This document shows, in pieces, positions 1 to 9,423 of a stretch of DNA of 46,457 nt (the first letter of the stretch is position 1; each line of letters starts with the position of its first letter). The notes below the pieces were generated by a model. That model saw only the letters and a list, made by a program, of their open reading frames with translations. It made no database searches and was not told the origin of the DNA. The DNA comes from Solirubrobacterales bacterium. GTDB lineage: Bacteria > Actinomycetota > Thermoleophilia > Solirubrobacterales > Solirubrobacteraceae. A program made the position numbers and the translations under genes. The stretch is taken from positions 1-46,457 of the forward strand of contig JAPLCG010000018.1 of assembly GCA_026392385.1 (NCBI GenBank), given 5' to 3'.

Positions 1-718
1 GCGCCATGAACTTGATCGGCGCTGCCTCATCGGCCGGTGCAGCAACGATGATCGTGTTCTCAAGCGCACCATTCTCAGCTAGCGTCTCTGCGAGCTGAAC
101 GACGGTTGCGAGTCGCTGACCAATTGCGACATAGACGGAGATCAGGCCCGTCCCCTTGTTGTTGATAATCGCGTCAAGTGCAATCGCAGTCTTTCCAGTC
201 TGGCGATCGCCAATGATCAGCTCTCGCTGGCCGCGACCGATTGGAATCATCGAGTCAATCGCCTTGAGGCCGGTCTGCATCGGCTCAGTCACCGGCTGAC
301 GCTGCACAACACCAGGCGCCTTGAACTCGGCTGGACGCTTCTCCGTCGTGGCAATCGGACCCTTGCCATCAAGTGGGTTACCAAGTGGGTCAACGATCCG
401 TCCGAGCATCGCTTCGCCGACCGGAATCTCCAGCAGGCTTCCAGTGCGCTTAACCGTGTCACCCTCAGAGATCTTCTCCCAGCTACCGAAAAGCACGGCG
501 CCGACATTGTCCGACTCAAGGTTGAGCGCAAGCCCAGTAACCCCGTGAGGGAATTCGAGCAGCTCGAATGACATGCAGTTCTCAAGCCCGTGAATACGGG
601 CGATACCGTCGGCAACCGAAAGAACGGTTCCGATCTCGGTCAGCTCGGCCGCTCCGGCATCAAGACCCTCGATGCGGCTCTTCAAAATGGATGTGATCTC
701 GTCTGGCTTGATCTGCAT
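1..718 (-). CDS. atpA: ATP synthase F1 subunit alpha (partial, C-terminus outside window)
   Basis: This is the regulatory alpha subunit of the F1 catalytic head. It is absent from the ORF track because its stop codon lies beyond base 1; I translated it by hand from the ATG at 718. The visible 239 residues begin [18 protein letters not shown] and include the beta-barrel region ([16 protein letters not shown]) and the nucleotide-binding start with Walker A GDRQTGKT, followed by [11 protein letters not shown]. About half of a normal 500-550 residue subunit is present. It lies 40 bases downstream of atpH and is the last visible gene of the ATP synthase operon; atpG, atpD and atpC should follow outside the window. 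Identification is secure. Confidence 0.97.
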   Translation of the reverse strand, partial: MQIKPDEITSILKSRIEGLDAGAAELTEIGTVLSVADGIARIHGLENCMSFELLEFPHGVTGLALNLESDNVGAVLFGSWEKISEGDTVKRTGSLLEIPVGEAMLGRIVDPLGNPLDGKGPIATTEKRPAEFKAPGVVQRQPVTEPMQTGLKAIDSMIPIGRGQRELIIGDRQTGKTAIALDAIINNKGTGLISVYVAIGQRLATVVQLAETLAENGALENTIIVAAPADEAAPIKFMA

Positions 719-758
719 GGCGTGTTTGGTCTCGCTCCTGGTTGGCGCGTTGTGGTTG

Positions 759-1289
759 TCAGGCGGTTGCAACGGTCCGACGCAGCCGCTCAAGGCGGGC
801 CCGGATCGAAGCGTCAAGGATTTGATTGCCAACCCTGACGATGATCCCACCGAGGATCTCCGGGTTGACACTGCTTGTGAGTCTTACCGTCTCGCCTGTC
901 TGCTGACCAATGCGGTCACCAATCTGGCTAACGGTTGCTTCGTCTAGTTCAACTGCTGAGGTGACTTCAACCGGGAGAACCTTCATCTGCTGCTCCCAGA
1001 GCCGGTCGAAGCGGGCGCGAATCCGATGAATTGCCGGCATCCTGTGACGCTCAAGCAGCGCCTCAAGGAAGTTCTGCACGGCAGGGTCGGCACCATCGAT
1101 CGCGCTGCGAAGGCCGCTGATCTTTTCCTCAGTCGAAAAATTCGGTGAGAAGAAGAAGAGACCGAGGTCCGGGTTGGCGGCCAGTGCATCGTCAAACTCA
1201 ACGAGCTGGTCGCGAACCGTGTCAAGCGTTCCATGTTCGAGTGCTACCTCAAACAATGAACGTGCGTAAACCTCGGCGATCTGTTCCAT
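759..1289 (-). CDS. atpH: ATP synthase F1 subunit delta
   Basis: This is the delta subunit (OSCP type), which joins the top of F1 to the peripheral stalk made by subunit b. The 176-residue protein opens [20 protein letters not shown], a standard N-terminal helical bundle, and ends with the conserved pattern [25 protein letters not shown]. Length matches the family. Its ATG overlaps the atpF stop by one base (TGATG), indicating translational coupling. Nothing is unusual. Confidence 0.95.
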   Translation of the reverse strand: MEQIAEVYARSLFEVALEHGTLDTVRDQLVEFDDALAANPDLGLFFFSPNFSTEEKISGLRSAIDGADPAVQNFLEALLERHRMPAIHRIRARFDRLWEQQMKVLPVEVTSAVELDEATVSQIGDRIGQQTGETVRLTSSVNPEILGGIIVRVGNQILDASIRARLERLRRTVATA

Positions 1290-1846
1290 CAGTTGCCTGT
1301 CCTGTCGCCAGTAAGGCTTGCGAAATCAAGCTCTGACAGCGCGTCCTCGACGAGCTTGCGCTGACCATCGCTATCAAGCGTCTGGCGGGTTACCTTTTCA
1401 GTTGCAGCGATCGTCAGATCCGCAACCTCGCGACGGAGCTCGGCGATTGCGCGCCTCGTCTCAGCCTCAATGTCGCGGGTGGCTTGAGCCTCACGCTCGG
1501 CAATAACGAGCGCAGTTGCCTCGCGTGCCTCACGGTCGTAGCTCTCGGCCGACTTCTGCGCACGCTCAACGATCTCCTCGGCTTGGAGGCGCGCCTCAGC
1601 GAGCCTCGCCCGATAATCATCAAGCAGCTTCTGAGCATCCGCACGCGTCTGCTCAGCCTGCTCGATTGACTCCTCGATCATCCGCTGGCGGCGATCAAGT
1701 CCATCCTGGATCTTCGGGAATGCAAACCGCTTGAGCAGGTAGAGCGTTATCCCAAACGCCAGCAGAGTCCAGACCATGAGGCCCAGACCCGGCGTGACGA
1801 GGAAGTTGCCCGACTCCTCTTTGGCTGCTGCGAGAACCGGAAGCAT
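1289..1846 (-). CDS. atpF: ATP synthase Fo subunit b
   Basis: This is the peripheral stalk subunit of Fo. The 185-residue protein has one membrane segment near residues 20-40 (GLMVWTLLAFGITLYLLKRFAFP) followed by a long charged helix rich in Ala, Glu, Arg and Gln that forms the dimeric stalk coiled coil. The KRFAFPKIQDGLDRRQRMI stretch just after the membrane helix is typical of subunit b. It lies 4 bases after atpE and overlaps atpH by one base. Identification rests on topology, length and operon position. Confidence 0.94.
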   Translation of the reverse strand: MLPVLAAAKEESGNFLVTPGLGLMVWTLLAFGITLYLLKRFAFPKIQDGLDRRQRMIEESIEQAEQTRADAQKLLDDYRARLAEARLQAEEIVERAQKSAESYDREAREATALVIAEREAQATRDIEAETRRAIAELRREVADLTIAATEKVTRQTLDSDGQRKLVEDALSELDFASLTGDRTGN

Positions 1847-1850
1847 TCGC

Positions 1851-3065
<1,215 letters not shown>

Positions 3066-3069
<4 letters not shown>

Positions 3070-3428
3070 TTGCTGCCTGCTTCCTCAAATGGCTTGAACA
3101 GCATTTCGACTGTGAAAAGCACTGTGAACAGAGCGATTGTTAGTACTGCCGCGCAGAGTCCTGCGCGATCGCCAAACACCATTCCGCAGGCAAAGATCGA
3201 AATCGCCATGAACCAGCCTCGACCAATCAGCGAACCGGCAAGCAGTCCGACGAGTGTGCGCGGGTCATCGGTTGTCTCGGCGCGGCGAACCGCCCATGCG
3301 CGCACCCAGCGCTGGATGCTCCAGGCAACAGCCACGACCAGCCATGCCGACATCGGCAGGTTGGCAACGAGGAACAGCGGCAGCGTCACTGCGAGCAGCA
3401 CGAAGTCGAGCCGGTAGGCGACGTACAT
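3066..3428 (-). CDS. AtpI-like ATP synthase operon membrane protein
   Basis: This is a small membrane protein of 120 residues with about four hydrophobic segments (FVLLAVTLPLFLVANL, SAWLVVAVAWSIQRWV, FMAISIFACGMVF, AVLTIALFTVLFTVEMLF). Position immediately before atpB is that of the AtpI/UncI family, which assists c-ring assembly and ion handling in other bacteria. Sequence motifs are not diagnostic, so the assignment leans on location and topology. I start at the ATG at 3428 (MYVAYRLDFVLL) rather than the longer ORF from 3467, because that would overlap the upstream small gene. Confidence 0.7.
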
Positions 3429-3432
3429 GGGG

Positions 3433-3636
3433 TTAGAGGTCCCTAAAGCGGACGATGACAAGTGCAATTCCGATCCCGAAGCCGATTAGCGTCCCACCCA
3501 CGACTCCCGCTACCAATGAGCCCGCAAGCGCCCCCACTCCTGCGCCTAGCGCCGCGCAGAGCAGCACAGTTGAGAGCAGGTAGAACCCCGCTCCTGCGCC
3601 GGAGGGCGACGGTCGCTCTCTCTGGGGCTCGGTCAT
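3433..3636 (-). CDS. AtpZ-like small membrane protein (first gene of ATP synthase operon)
   Basis: This is a 67-residue protein with a short charged N-terminus (MTEPQRERPSP) and two glycine/alanine-rich membrane segments (FYLLSTVLLCAALGAGVGAL and VVGGTLIGFGIGIALVIVRF). This layout matches the AtpZ / putative F0F1-ATPase subunit family (PF09527 type) that precedes atpI in many operons. It ends 4 bases before the AtpI-like gene. It is the first gene of the operon; I found no leaderless -10 box at its ATG, so the operon promoter is probably further upstream, possibly within 3640-3790. Confidence 0.65.
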   Translation of the reverse strand: MTEPQRERPSPSGAGAGFYLLSTVLLCAALGAGVGALAGSLVAGVVGGTLIGFGIGIALVIVRFRDL

Positions 3637-3808
3637 TTGGAGTGTGGGAAGGGTTTTCCATTGCTGGGCGAGCCACCTGCAAACAGCTAAAGCTTCTCCT
3701 CGGCGGCATACGGAGTGCTGCTTGTCTTTCTACCACACGCCGCTGATCGCTGTCGTGAGTTTCCCTCTCAGAAAGATGACGCGATGTCACAGATGCCGCC
3801 TCCGACGC

Positions 3809-3814
3809 TATTCT
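3809..3814 (+). promoter_or_regulatory. Leaderless -10 box for DUF1330 gene
   Basis: TATTCT lies 8 bases before the ATG at 3823, the spacing that puts transcription start at or next to the start codon. No Shine-Dalgarno sequence is present. It follows the same pattern seen at twelve other genes in this window. Confidence 0.5.
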
Positions 3815-3822
3815 CACGCGCC

Positions 3823-4212
3823 ATGACCTACATCGAACCAACTCAGGAACAGCTCGCCGAGCTGATCGCTGGCCCAGCTGGCCCCGTCGTAATGCTCAAC
3901 CTGCTGCGCTATACGCGCAACGAAGCGGGTGAACTTACCGGTCAGGACACCTATATGAAATACGCGGAGGCCGTGGCTCCGCTTCTCGCAGGAGTTGGCG
4001 GAAGCCCAATCTGGATGGGTCGTGGAGACCAAATTGTAATTGGTGACGACCATGAGAAATGGGACGCAGTCGTGCTGGTTCAGTACCCGTCTCGCGCCGC
4101 TTTCATTGAGTTTGCGACATCCGAGGCCTACGGAGCAATTAGCCACCTACGGATTGGCTCGTTGGAAGACTCGCGACTGATCGCCTGCACAGAAAACGCA
4201 CTCGCTGAATAG
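3823..4212 (+). CDS. DUF1330 family protein
   Basis: The 129-residue protein begins MTYIEPTQEQLAELI and contains the block PVVMLNLLRYT, the YAEAVAPLLAGVGGSPIWMGRGDQIVIGD segment and the WDAVVLVQYPSRAAFIEFATSEAY ending typical of DUF1330, a ferredoxin-fold dimeric alpha-beta barrel family. Its biochemical role is not established. The ATG at 3823 is chosen because TATTCT lies 8 bases upstream (leaderless pattern); the longer ORF from 3715 adds a non-conserved leader. It converges with the TPP subunit gene, with only 6 bases between stops. Confidence 0.75.
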   Translation: MTYIEPTQEQLAELIAGPAGPVVMLNLLRYTRNEAGELTGQDTYMKYAEAVAPLLAGVGGSPIWMGRGDQIVIGDDHEKWDAVVLVQYPSRAAFIEFATSEAYGAISHLRIGSLEDSRLIACTENALAE

Positions 4213-4218
4213 GTTCGG

Positions 4219-4234
4219 TCAGCCGGCTGGCTGA
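4219..4234. repeat. Inverted repeat at convergent gene ends
   Basis: TCAGCC-GGCT-GGCTGA forms a 6-bp stem with a 4-base loop. It sits exactly at the stop codon of the minus-strand TPP subunit, 6 bases past the DUF1330 stop. There is no T-tract, so a terminator role is only possible. Confidence 0.3.
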
Positions 4235-5247
4235 TCAACTACGAGAATCGTCAGGCCGCGCGTACGCTGATGGAAGTTGGCGCGCACGGCCTCAGGCGAA
4301 TCACCGCTGTCGATCGGCCACCACGCGGCACCAGTTGCTAATGCGGCAGGTTTTGCGAGCGCTGCCTCCGGTGAATCAGCGGCAGCTGCGATTGTCACAG
4401 GGACTCCCTCAGCGGTGGCAACAATCACCGTGTCGAGCTGGCCTAGAAGCGACTCTGCTGTAAGTGCAAGAACCACCGGCGTGCGAGGCCGCCCGAGTCG
4501 CAGCCCAAGCGCAAATGGGGCTCCCATGCCAGGGCCATCAGCCCCAGGCATAACGCTCCGCTCAAGATCACCAAAAAGTCCGGCCGTTGCAAGCGTCGCT
4601 GAACCTGTCAACGAACTGTCGTCAAGCGCTAGGACAAGGTCTGCGCCCGGCGCGGCCTTCGGCGGGCGCGTCTGGTGGCTTGCGGCTTGGCGGCCACCGC
4701 GCCGCCTTGCCCTGCGGAACAGGATCGGGAAGGACACATCGAGCCGAACTGGGCCAGCCGAATCGGCGATTGCACTCGCAAAGGCCTCGTCAATCATTGG
4801 CTCAAGCTGATCGGTCGAATCGCAGAGAAGCTGCTGCTTAGCGGCGCCGCTTAGGAACGCGCCGTGATCGAGCCCTTGGAAGACCTCATCGATCCGCGTG
4901 CGCTTAGCGGGCGGCTGGCATGGCGTCAGGTAGACAACCGGAGCCGAGGAGAGCTTCGCTGAGGCAACGGCAACCGCCTCATTCGCGACTCCCGGTCCTA
5001 GCGTGTTCATCACAACCGCCGGCCGGCCGCTCGCCAACCCATAGCCCTCAGCCATAAGGGCCGCGGCCCGTTCCGTGCGTGGGACGATCAAGCGCGGACC
5101 ATGGACGCGATCGAGTGCGTCCCAGATTGGCAGTACCTGCGACCCGGGGATTGAGAAGACGAAGTCGACGCCGAGCTCCTTGAGTCGCATCGCAACGCGT
5201 TCAGCGCCACTTGGCGCGACGCTGCCGATAAGCAGTGGGCGCCTCAC
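4219..5247 (-). CDS. TPP-dependent enzyme subunit: intact PYR domain, degenerate PP domain
   Basis: The 342-residue protein has a recognisable thiamine-diphosphate enzyme PYR domain at about residues 12-170 (RLKELGVDFVFSIPGSQVLPIWDAL). The activating glutamate is present at E59 in RTERAAALMAEGYGLASGRPAVV. The central domain of the acetolactate-synthase family is missing. Residues 205-300 resemble a PP domain (GPGMGAPFALGLRLGRPRTPVVLAL), but the cofactor/metal GDG motif is replaced by TAE at about 263-265 and the following NN region is gone. The GTG start overlaps the upstream subunit's stop (GTGA), so the two are translationally coupled. I infer that it pairs with the upstream subunit as a heterodimer. 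Substrate is unknown. Confidence 0.8.
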   Translation of the reverse strand: MRRPLLIGSVAPSGAERVAMRLKELGVDFVFSIPGSQVLPIWDALDRVHGPRLIVPRTERAAALMAEGYGLASGRPAVVMNTLGPGVANEAVAVASAKLSSAPVVYLTPCQPPAKRTRIDEVFQGLDHGAFLSGAAKQQLLCDSTDQLEPMIDEAFASAIADSAGPVRLDVSFPILFRRARRRGGRQAASHQTRPPKAAPGADLVLALDDSSLTGSATLATAGLFGDLERSVMPGADGPGMGAPFALGLRLGRPRTPVVLALTAESLLGQLDTVIVATAEGVPVTIAAAADSPEAALAKPAALATGAAWWPIDSGDSPEAVRANFHQRTRGLTILVVDQPAG

Positions 5248-6971
5248 TTGCGCAGAGCTCCTGCAGTCACGCGCAAGGTCGCAGCAAGGGCCGGACGGTC
5301 CTTAGCTGCTGCCAACAAACCACCAAGCGCAGCCGATCCAGCAAGCGGCCCGAGCGCGCCGTCAAGTTCAGCGAGAATCAGGTTCGCACCAACGAACGGG
5401 ATTGATCCCTTTTCAACACGAATGTCTACGACGAGCGGCTTGTTGCGCGGCTCCTGTGCGAGGCTCAGCGCTTGAGCTAGGTCGCTTGGCGTCCGGACTC
5501 GAATCGTCTCGCAGCCGTGAAGTTCAGCATGGCTCCGATAGTCAACCTCGGGTAGATCAGTGCCGATCGTGCGGTGACGGAAGAACAGCGTCTGAACCAG
5601 TCGAATCGCGTTCCAGGAGCGATCATCAAATACGAAAACTGCGATCGGCACTCCACGCTCCGCGAGTCCGGCAAGCTCACGCGCGCAGTAGAAGAATGCG
5701 CCATCACCGACAACCGCCCAGATTGGCCGATCTGGTTCAGCGAGCGCGGCACCTGCAGCCATAGGAATCGAAGCGCCAATCGACGCATGCTGTGATGGCA
5801 CGATCAGTGGTCGCAGCCATGCGTAAGACGCCAGCCACATCCCAGCAGCTCCTCCCTCACCAACCAAAATTGCATTTGCCGGAGCGGCGCTAACGATCTC
5901 GCGAGCGGCCAGCGGCGCACTCAGCCTGTCGCTGTCGCCAGCGCGGTGAGCCTCCTCGTCAACCAAACCTGACCACTTTGATCGCGCCTCGCTGAATCGC
6001 TCCACCCAGTTGTCTCGGGTCAGCGCCCCACCGCGAACGATTTCAGCCGCGAATGCTTTTGCAAAGACTCCAGCATCAATATCAACGGTTCGATCGGCTA
6101 TTCCATCGGTGCCAGGATTAAGCGCCACGCGCGTGACTGGGGCACGGACTAGCTTCGCATCGCTAAGCCCAAACCAATCGGCCTCCGAAAGGCCGCTTCC
6201 GAGTGCGAGCAGGTGATCAGCCCGCGTCAGTGCGTTAGTCCACGGCACTGTCCCCGCCGGTAGCAGCGGAATGTCCGCACCAAACAGAGCTAGGCAACGG
6301 TCAAGGGTGTCAGCAGCCATTGAGGTCGCCGAGAACGTCAGGCAGACAGGCGCCTGCCAGAGGCGTGCGAGCGCAGCGATCGACTCAAGCGCAGTCGTTG
6401 AGAGCGCGCCGCTGCCAAGCAGAATCACTGGCTTCTTGGCTTCGCGTAGCTCCTCAAAGGCCGGTTTCAGGTCAACAGATCCGCCAACCTCTGCTTGAGA
6501 ATCAACCGACTCTCTGATCGCACAGTTTGCTGCGACCGCTTTTACGACTGCAGCAAGATCTGAATCGCGATTCAGGACCAGCGAAACCGGTGCAGAAAGC
6601 TGTAGCGACTCGTTGCAACGCTCGGCAAGCCTTTCAGCAGACTCACCGGGCTCGACGATCAGCGTTGAACGGGAAGCTGTCTCAATCGCTGGCAGGGCTA
6701 CTTCGCGTTCCGTGTCACTCAGTTGGAGCACTGCGATCACAGGCTTGCGGTCGCCGCTTGCCGTTACAAGGCCGCTTGCGACCCTCAGTACATCAGCAAT
6801 CCCGCGTGCCGTAACAACCGCAGGGCGTCCGCTAGCCCTTGCTGCGCCATCAGCTGCATGTGCGGCCGCCTGCGGGTCTCGCATTGCGATCGCCCCAATC
6901 TCTAGGGCAAGTGATCCGGAAGCTAGAACGGGCAACTCTGCGGTCTTGCTTAGTTCTGCTTCTGTCGCCAT
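5244..6971 (-). CDS. TPP-dependent enzyme subunit: intact PP domain, PYR domain without catalytic Glu
   Basis: This is an acetolactate-synthase-like protein of 575 residues. The PYR-like domain is shortened at its N-terminus. The position of the activating glutamate (RHEQAAAHMADG in the family) reads RDPQAAAHAADG, placing Pro at about residue 33. A central domain spans roughly 165-325. The PP domain keeps GDG at 422-424 (AVVGDGAFFYCARELAGLAERGVPIAVFVFDDRSWNAI), with Asp in place of the usual first Asn of the NN metal motif. It therefore binds TPP-Mg by its PP domain but cannot supply the glutamate; the downstream coupled subunit can. The ATG at 6971 is chosen over GTG 6992 because TAGGCT lies 7 bases upstream. 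Confidence 0.8.
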   Translation of the reverse strand: MATEAELSKTAELPVLASGSLALEIGAIAMRDPQAAAHAADGAARASGRPAVVTARGIADVLRVASGLVTASGDRKPVIAVLQLSDTEREVALPAIETASRSTLIVEPGESAERLAERCNESLQLSAPVSLVLNRDSDLAAVVKAVAANCAIRESVDSQAEVGGSVDLKPAFEELREAKKPVILLGSGALSTTALESIAALARLWQAPVCLTFSATSMAADTLDRCLALFGADIPLLPAGTVPWTNALTRADHLLALGSGLSEADWFGLSDAKLVRAPVTRVALNPGTDGIADRTVDIDAGVFAKAFAAEIVRGGALTRDNWVERFSEARSKWSGLVDEEAHRAGDSDRLSAPLAAREIVSAAPANAILVGEGGAAGMWLASYAWLRPLIVPSQHASIGASIPMAAGAALAEPDRPIWAVVGDGAFFYCARELAGLAERGVPIAVFVFDDRSWNAIRLVQTLFFRHRTIGTDLPEVDYRSHAELHGCETIRVRTPSDLAQALSLAQEPRNKPLVVDIRVEKGSIPFVGANLILAELDGALGPLAGSAALGGLLAAAKDRPALAATLRVTAGALRK

Positions 6972-6978
6972 CGGGCCG

Positions 6979-6984
6979 AGCCTA
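6979..6984 (-). promoter_or_regulatory. Leaderless -10 box for TPP subunit pair
   Basis: TAGGCT (minus strand) lies 7 bases before the ATG at 6971, within 20 bases of the copA stop. It suggests the TPP pair has its own promoter and is not only read through from copA. Confidence 0.5.
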
Positions 6985-7001
6985 TCGCCCACCGCGCAAT
7001 A

Positions 7002-9335
7002 TCAGGAGCGTGGGTCTCGCTGACGATCGCTTGCTGGCGATGCGCCAACAGCTCCGATCGCCGGCGTTATGCCCTTGAAGCGCCTTAGCCGCAGGGCATT
7101 ACCGATGACAAACAGGCTTGAGAAGGCCATCGCCGCCGAAGCAATGATCGGCTGCAGCAGACCAGCGACAGCGAGTGGCAGCGCGGCGACGTTGTAACCA
7201 AATGCCCAGGCAAGGTTCCAGCGGATTGTCGACAGCGCCTTTCGTGAAAGCAGAATTGAGTCAGCGATTAGACGAGGGTCAGGGCGCAGCAGAGCGAGAT
7301 CGGCGGCCTCTACTGCAGCATCCGCCCCACCACCAACTGCGATGCCGAGGTCGGCGGCGACGAGCGCAGGCGTGTCATTGATCCCATCGCCAGCCATCGC
7401 CACGCGCTTTCCGGTTGCTTGGATCTCAATTACTGCGGATGACTTACCACCCGGCAGAACTTCAGCCCTGACCTCGCTAATCCCCAACTGGGCGGCAACC
7501 ACTTCGGCTGCTGCTCGCGAATCACCGGTAAGCAGCACCGGCCGAGCGCCAAGGCTCTTGATCGCTTCTACCGCCTGTACAGCACCCTCGCGCAGACTGT
7601 CTGACATTCCGGCCACAAGTCGAACTTCTCCATCCCAACCAGCCGCAACAACTGCGCGGCCCAACTCACGCTGTGAATCAACGGCAGCGCCCAGCGCATT
7701 GAGGCCAAGACCTTCCGCGACGAGGTGTTCCGGCCGACCAACGGTGACTCGCGTTCCGTTGACGGTTGCAGCGACACCAAGTCCGCCCTGTTCGAGCAGA
7801 TCCTCAAGCACCATTGCCTCTGTCGGTGCAGGCGCTTCAGCAGCAAGCGACCTAGCCGCAGGATGCGATGAGGCCGCGGCGACGCTCCCTGCAATCGCGA
7901 GCACCTCCGAGCGATCGTTCCCTTCAGCAACGAACAGTTCGGCAACTTCCAGCTGCCCGGTTGTGAGGGTTCCCGTTTTATCGAGAACAACAACATCAAC
8001 GTTTCGACTTGCCTCGAGAGCTTCCGGTCCTCTTACGAGAATCCCAAGCTGGGCGCCACGGCCTGAGGCGACCAGCAGGGCAGCTGGTGTAGCTAGGCCG
8101 AGCGCACATGGGCAGGCAACAACCAATACGGCAACCGCTGCAGTCAGCGCTCCTGCGGCGCTCGCACCAACTAGCAGCCAGCCAATGAATGTCAGCACTG
8201 CGAGGACGATCACGCTGGGGACAAAAATCGCACTGACCTGATCAACGATCTTCTGCACCGGCGCCTTGCGTGCCTGAGCATCACGAACAATCGCCGCAAT
8301 CCTTGAGAGCTCGGTGTTCTCGCCGACTTCGGTCGCCCTAACGATCAACCTGCCGCCAACATTGACTGTCGCGCCGGCGACCATGTCGCCCGGCCCGACC
8401 TCCTCGGGCAGGCTCTCGCCGGTCAGAATTGAGCGGTCCACCGAACTGCTGCCCGCCTCAACTTCACCGTCAGTCGCGATCCGCTCGCCCGGTTTAACGA
8501 CGAATCGGTCGCCAACCAGCAGTTCGGCAGCGGGTACAGATCGCTCACTGCCGTCAGCGTCAACAACGGTAGCCGCCGGTGGAACAAGGTCAAGCAGCGC
8601 TTCGACGGCAGCGCCCGCCCGACTCTTTGCACGACTTTCCAAAACTCTGCCGAGCAGTACGAGAGTCGTAACCGCAGCAGCAACTTCAAAGTAGACAGCG
8701 CTCCCAGCTGCTGATCGATCAAGCGTCAAGTCAAAGCCCATCGTCATTGACGACTCGCCAGCGCCCCCGAAGATCAGTGCGCCAAGCGACCATCCCCACG
8801 CAGCTAAGACACCAAGCGAAACAAGCGCATCCATACCAACAGTGCGGTGCCGCAAGGAGAGAAACGCAACTCGATGAAATGGCCAAGCGCCCCAGAGGGC
8901 AACTGGAGTAGCGAGTACGAGCGAGACCCACGCCCAGCCGTTGAATTGCAGCGCTGGGATCATCCCGATCGCCAGCAAGGGAACCGTTAGGCAGGCACTG
9001 ACGGCAAGTCGCGGTCCAAGTCCATCGCCTGAAGCCATTCCATGCGACGCGTGATCGTGCTGTTCGCCGCCATTCGATTGAGAGTGATGAGCACCAGCAA
9101 TAGCAGCCCCATAGCCGACCGACTTGACCGCTTCAAGGATCTCGTCCTGCGTGCTAGTCAGCGGCTCGAAACTAACCCTTGCTGAATCGGTCATCGCGTT
9201 TACCGATGCGTCGACTCCCGGCAGCCCATTAAGCGCTCGTTCGACCTTTACTGCGCAACCAGCACATGTCATTCCCGAGATGCTTAGGTCAAGAACCTCC
9301 GGCCGATCTGGAGTTACCTTTTCGCCAGTAGTCAC
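7002..9335 (-). CDS. copA: Copper-translocating P1B-type ATPase
   Basis: This is a heavy-metal exporting P-type ATPase of 777 residues. In order it has: an N-terminal HMA metal-binding domain with [15 protein letters not shown], a His/Met-rich stretch ([18 protein letters not shown]) before the first membrane helices, eight membrane segments, the actuator TGES loop ([10 protein letters not shown]), the intramembrane CPC in [14 protein letters not shown], phosphorylation site DKTGT, the HP motif (SSHPAARS) and the hinge [13 protein letters not shown] plus the HMA CxxC indicates Cu+ or Ag+. Translation starts at GTG 9335, with TACTCT 7 bases upstream (leaderless). No CsoR or CopZ gene is adjacent. 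The TPP pair follows 30 bases downstream. Confidence 0.95.
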   Translation of the reverse strand: MTTGEKVTPDRPEVLDLSISGMTCAGCAVKVERALNGLPGVDASVNAMTDSARVSFEPLTSTQDEILEAVKSVGYGAAIAGAHHSQSNGGEQHDHASHGMASGDGLGPRLAVSACLTVPLLAIGMIPALQFNGWAWVSLVLATPVALWGAWPFHRVAFLSLRHRTVGMDALVSLGVLAAWGWSLGALIFGGAGESSMTMGFDLTLDRSAAGSAVYFEVAAAVTTLVLLGRVLESRAKSRAGAAVEALLDLVPPAATVVDADGSERSVPAAELLVGDRFVVKPGERIATDGEVEAGSSSVDRSILTGESLPEEVGPGDMVAGATVNVGGRLIVRATEVGENTELSRIAAIVRDAQARKAPVQKIVDQVSAIFVPSVIVLAVLTFIGWLLVGASAAGALTAAVAVLVVACPCALGLATPAALLVASGRGAQLGILVRGPEALEASRNVDVVVLDKTGTLTTGQLEVAELFVAEGNDRSEVLAIAGSVAAASSHPAARSLAAEAPAPTEAMVLEDLLEQGGLGVAATVNGTRVTVGRPEHLVAEGLGLNALGAAVDSQRELGRAVVAAGWDGEVRLVAGMSDSLREGAVQAVEAIKSLGARPVLLTGDSRAAAEVVAAQLGISEVRAEVLPGGKSSAVIEIQATGKRVAMAGDGINDTPALVAADLGIAVGGGADAAVEAADLALLRPDPRLIADSILLSRKALSTIRWNLAWAFGYNVAALPLAVAGLLQPIIASAAMAFSSLFVIGNALRLRRFKGITPAIGAVGASPASDRQRDPRS

Positions 9336-9342
9336 GGATCAG

Positions 9343-9348
9343 AGAGTA
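9343..9348 (-). promoter_or_regulatory. Leaderless -10 box for copA
   Basis: TACTCT on the minus strand ends 7 bases before the GTG start at 9335. No ribosome-binding site is visible between them. Confidence 0.5.
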
Positions 9349-9423
9349 GCCCGGCGCTGAGTGGCCTGCGACAGAGCGTAGGCAGCGGAGCGATCGTCGC
9401 CCGGCCACGTCGGTCGCGGTCAA

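Noticed and set aside
7342-8241. 299-codon open frame on the plus strand
   Set aside because: It lies wholly antisense to copA; its Ser/Thr/Pro/Ala-rich translation is the usual shadow of a GC-biased gene and shows no motif.
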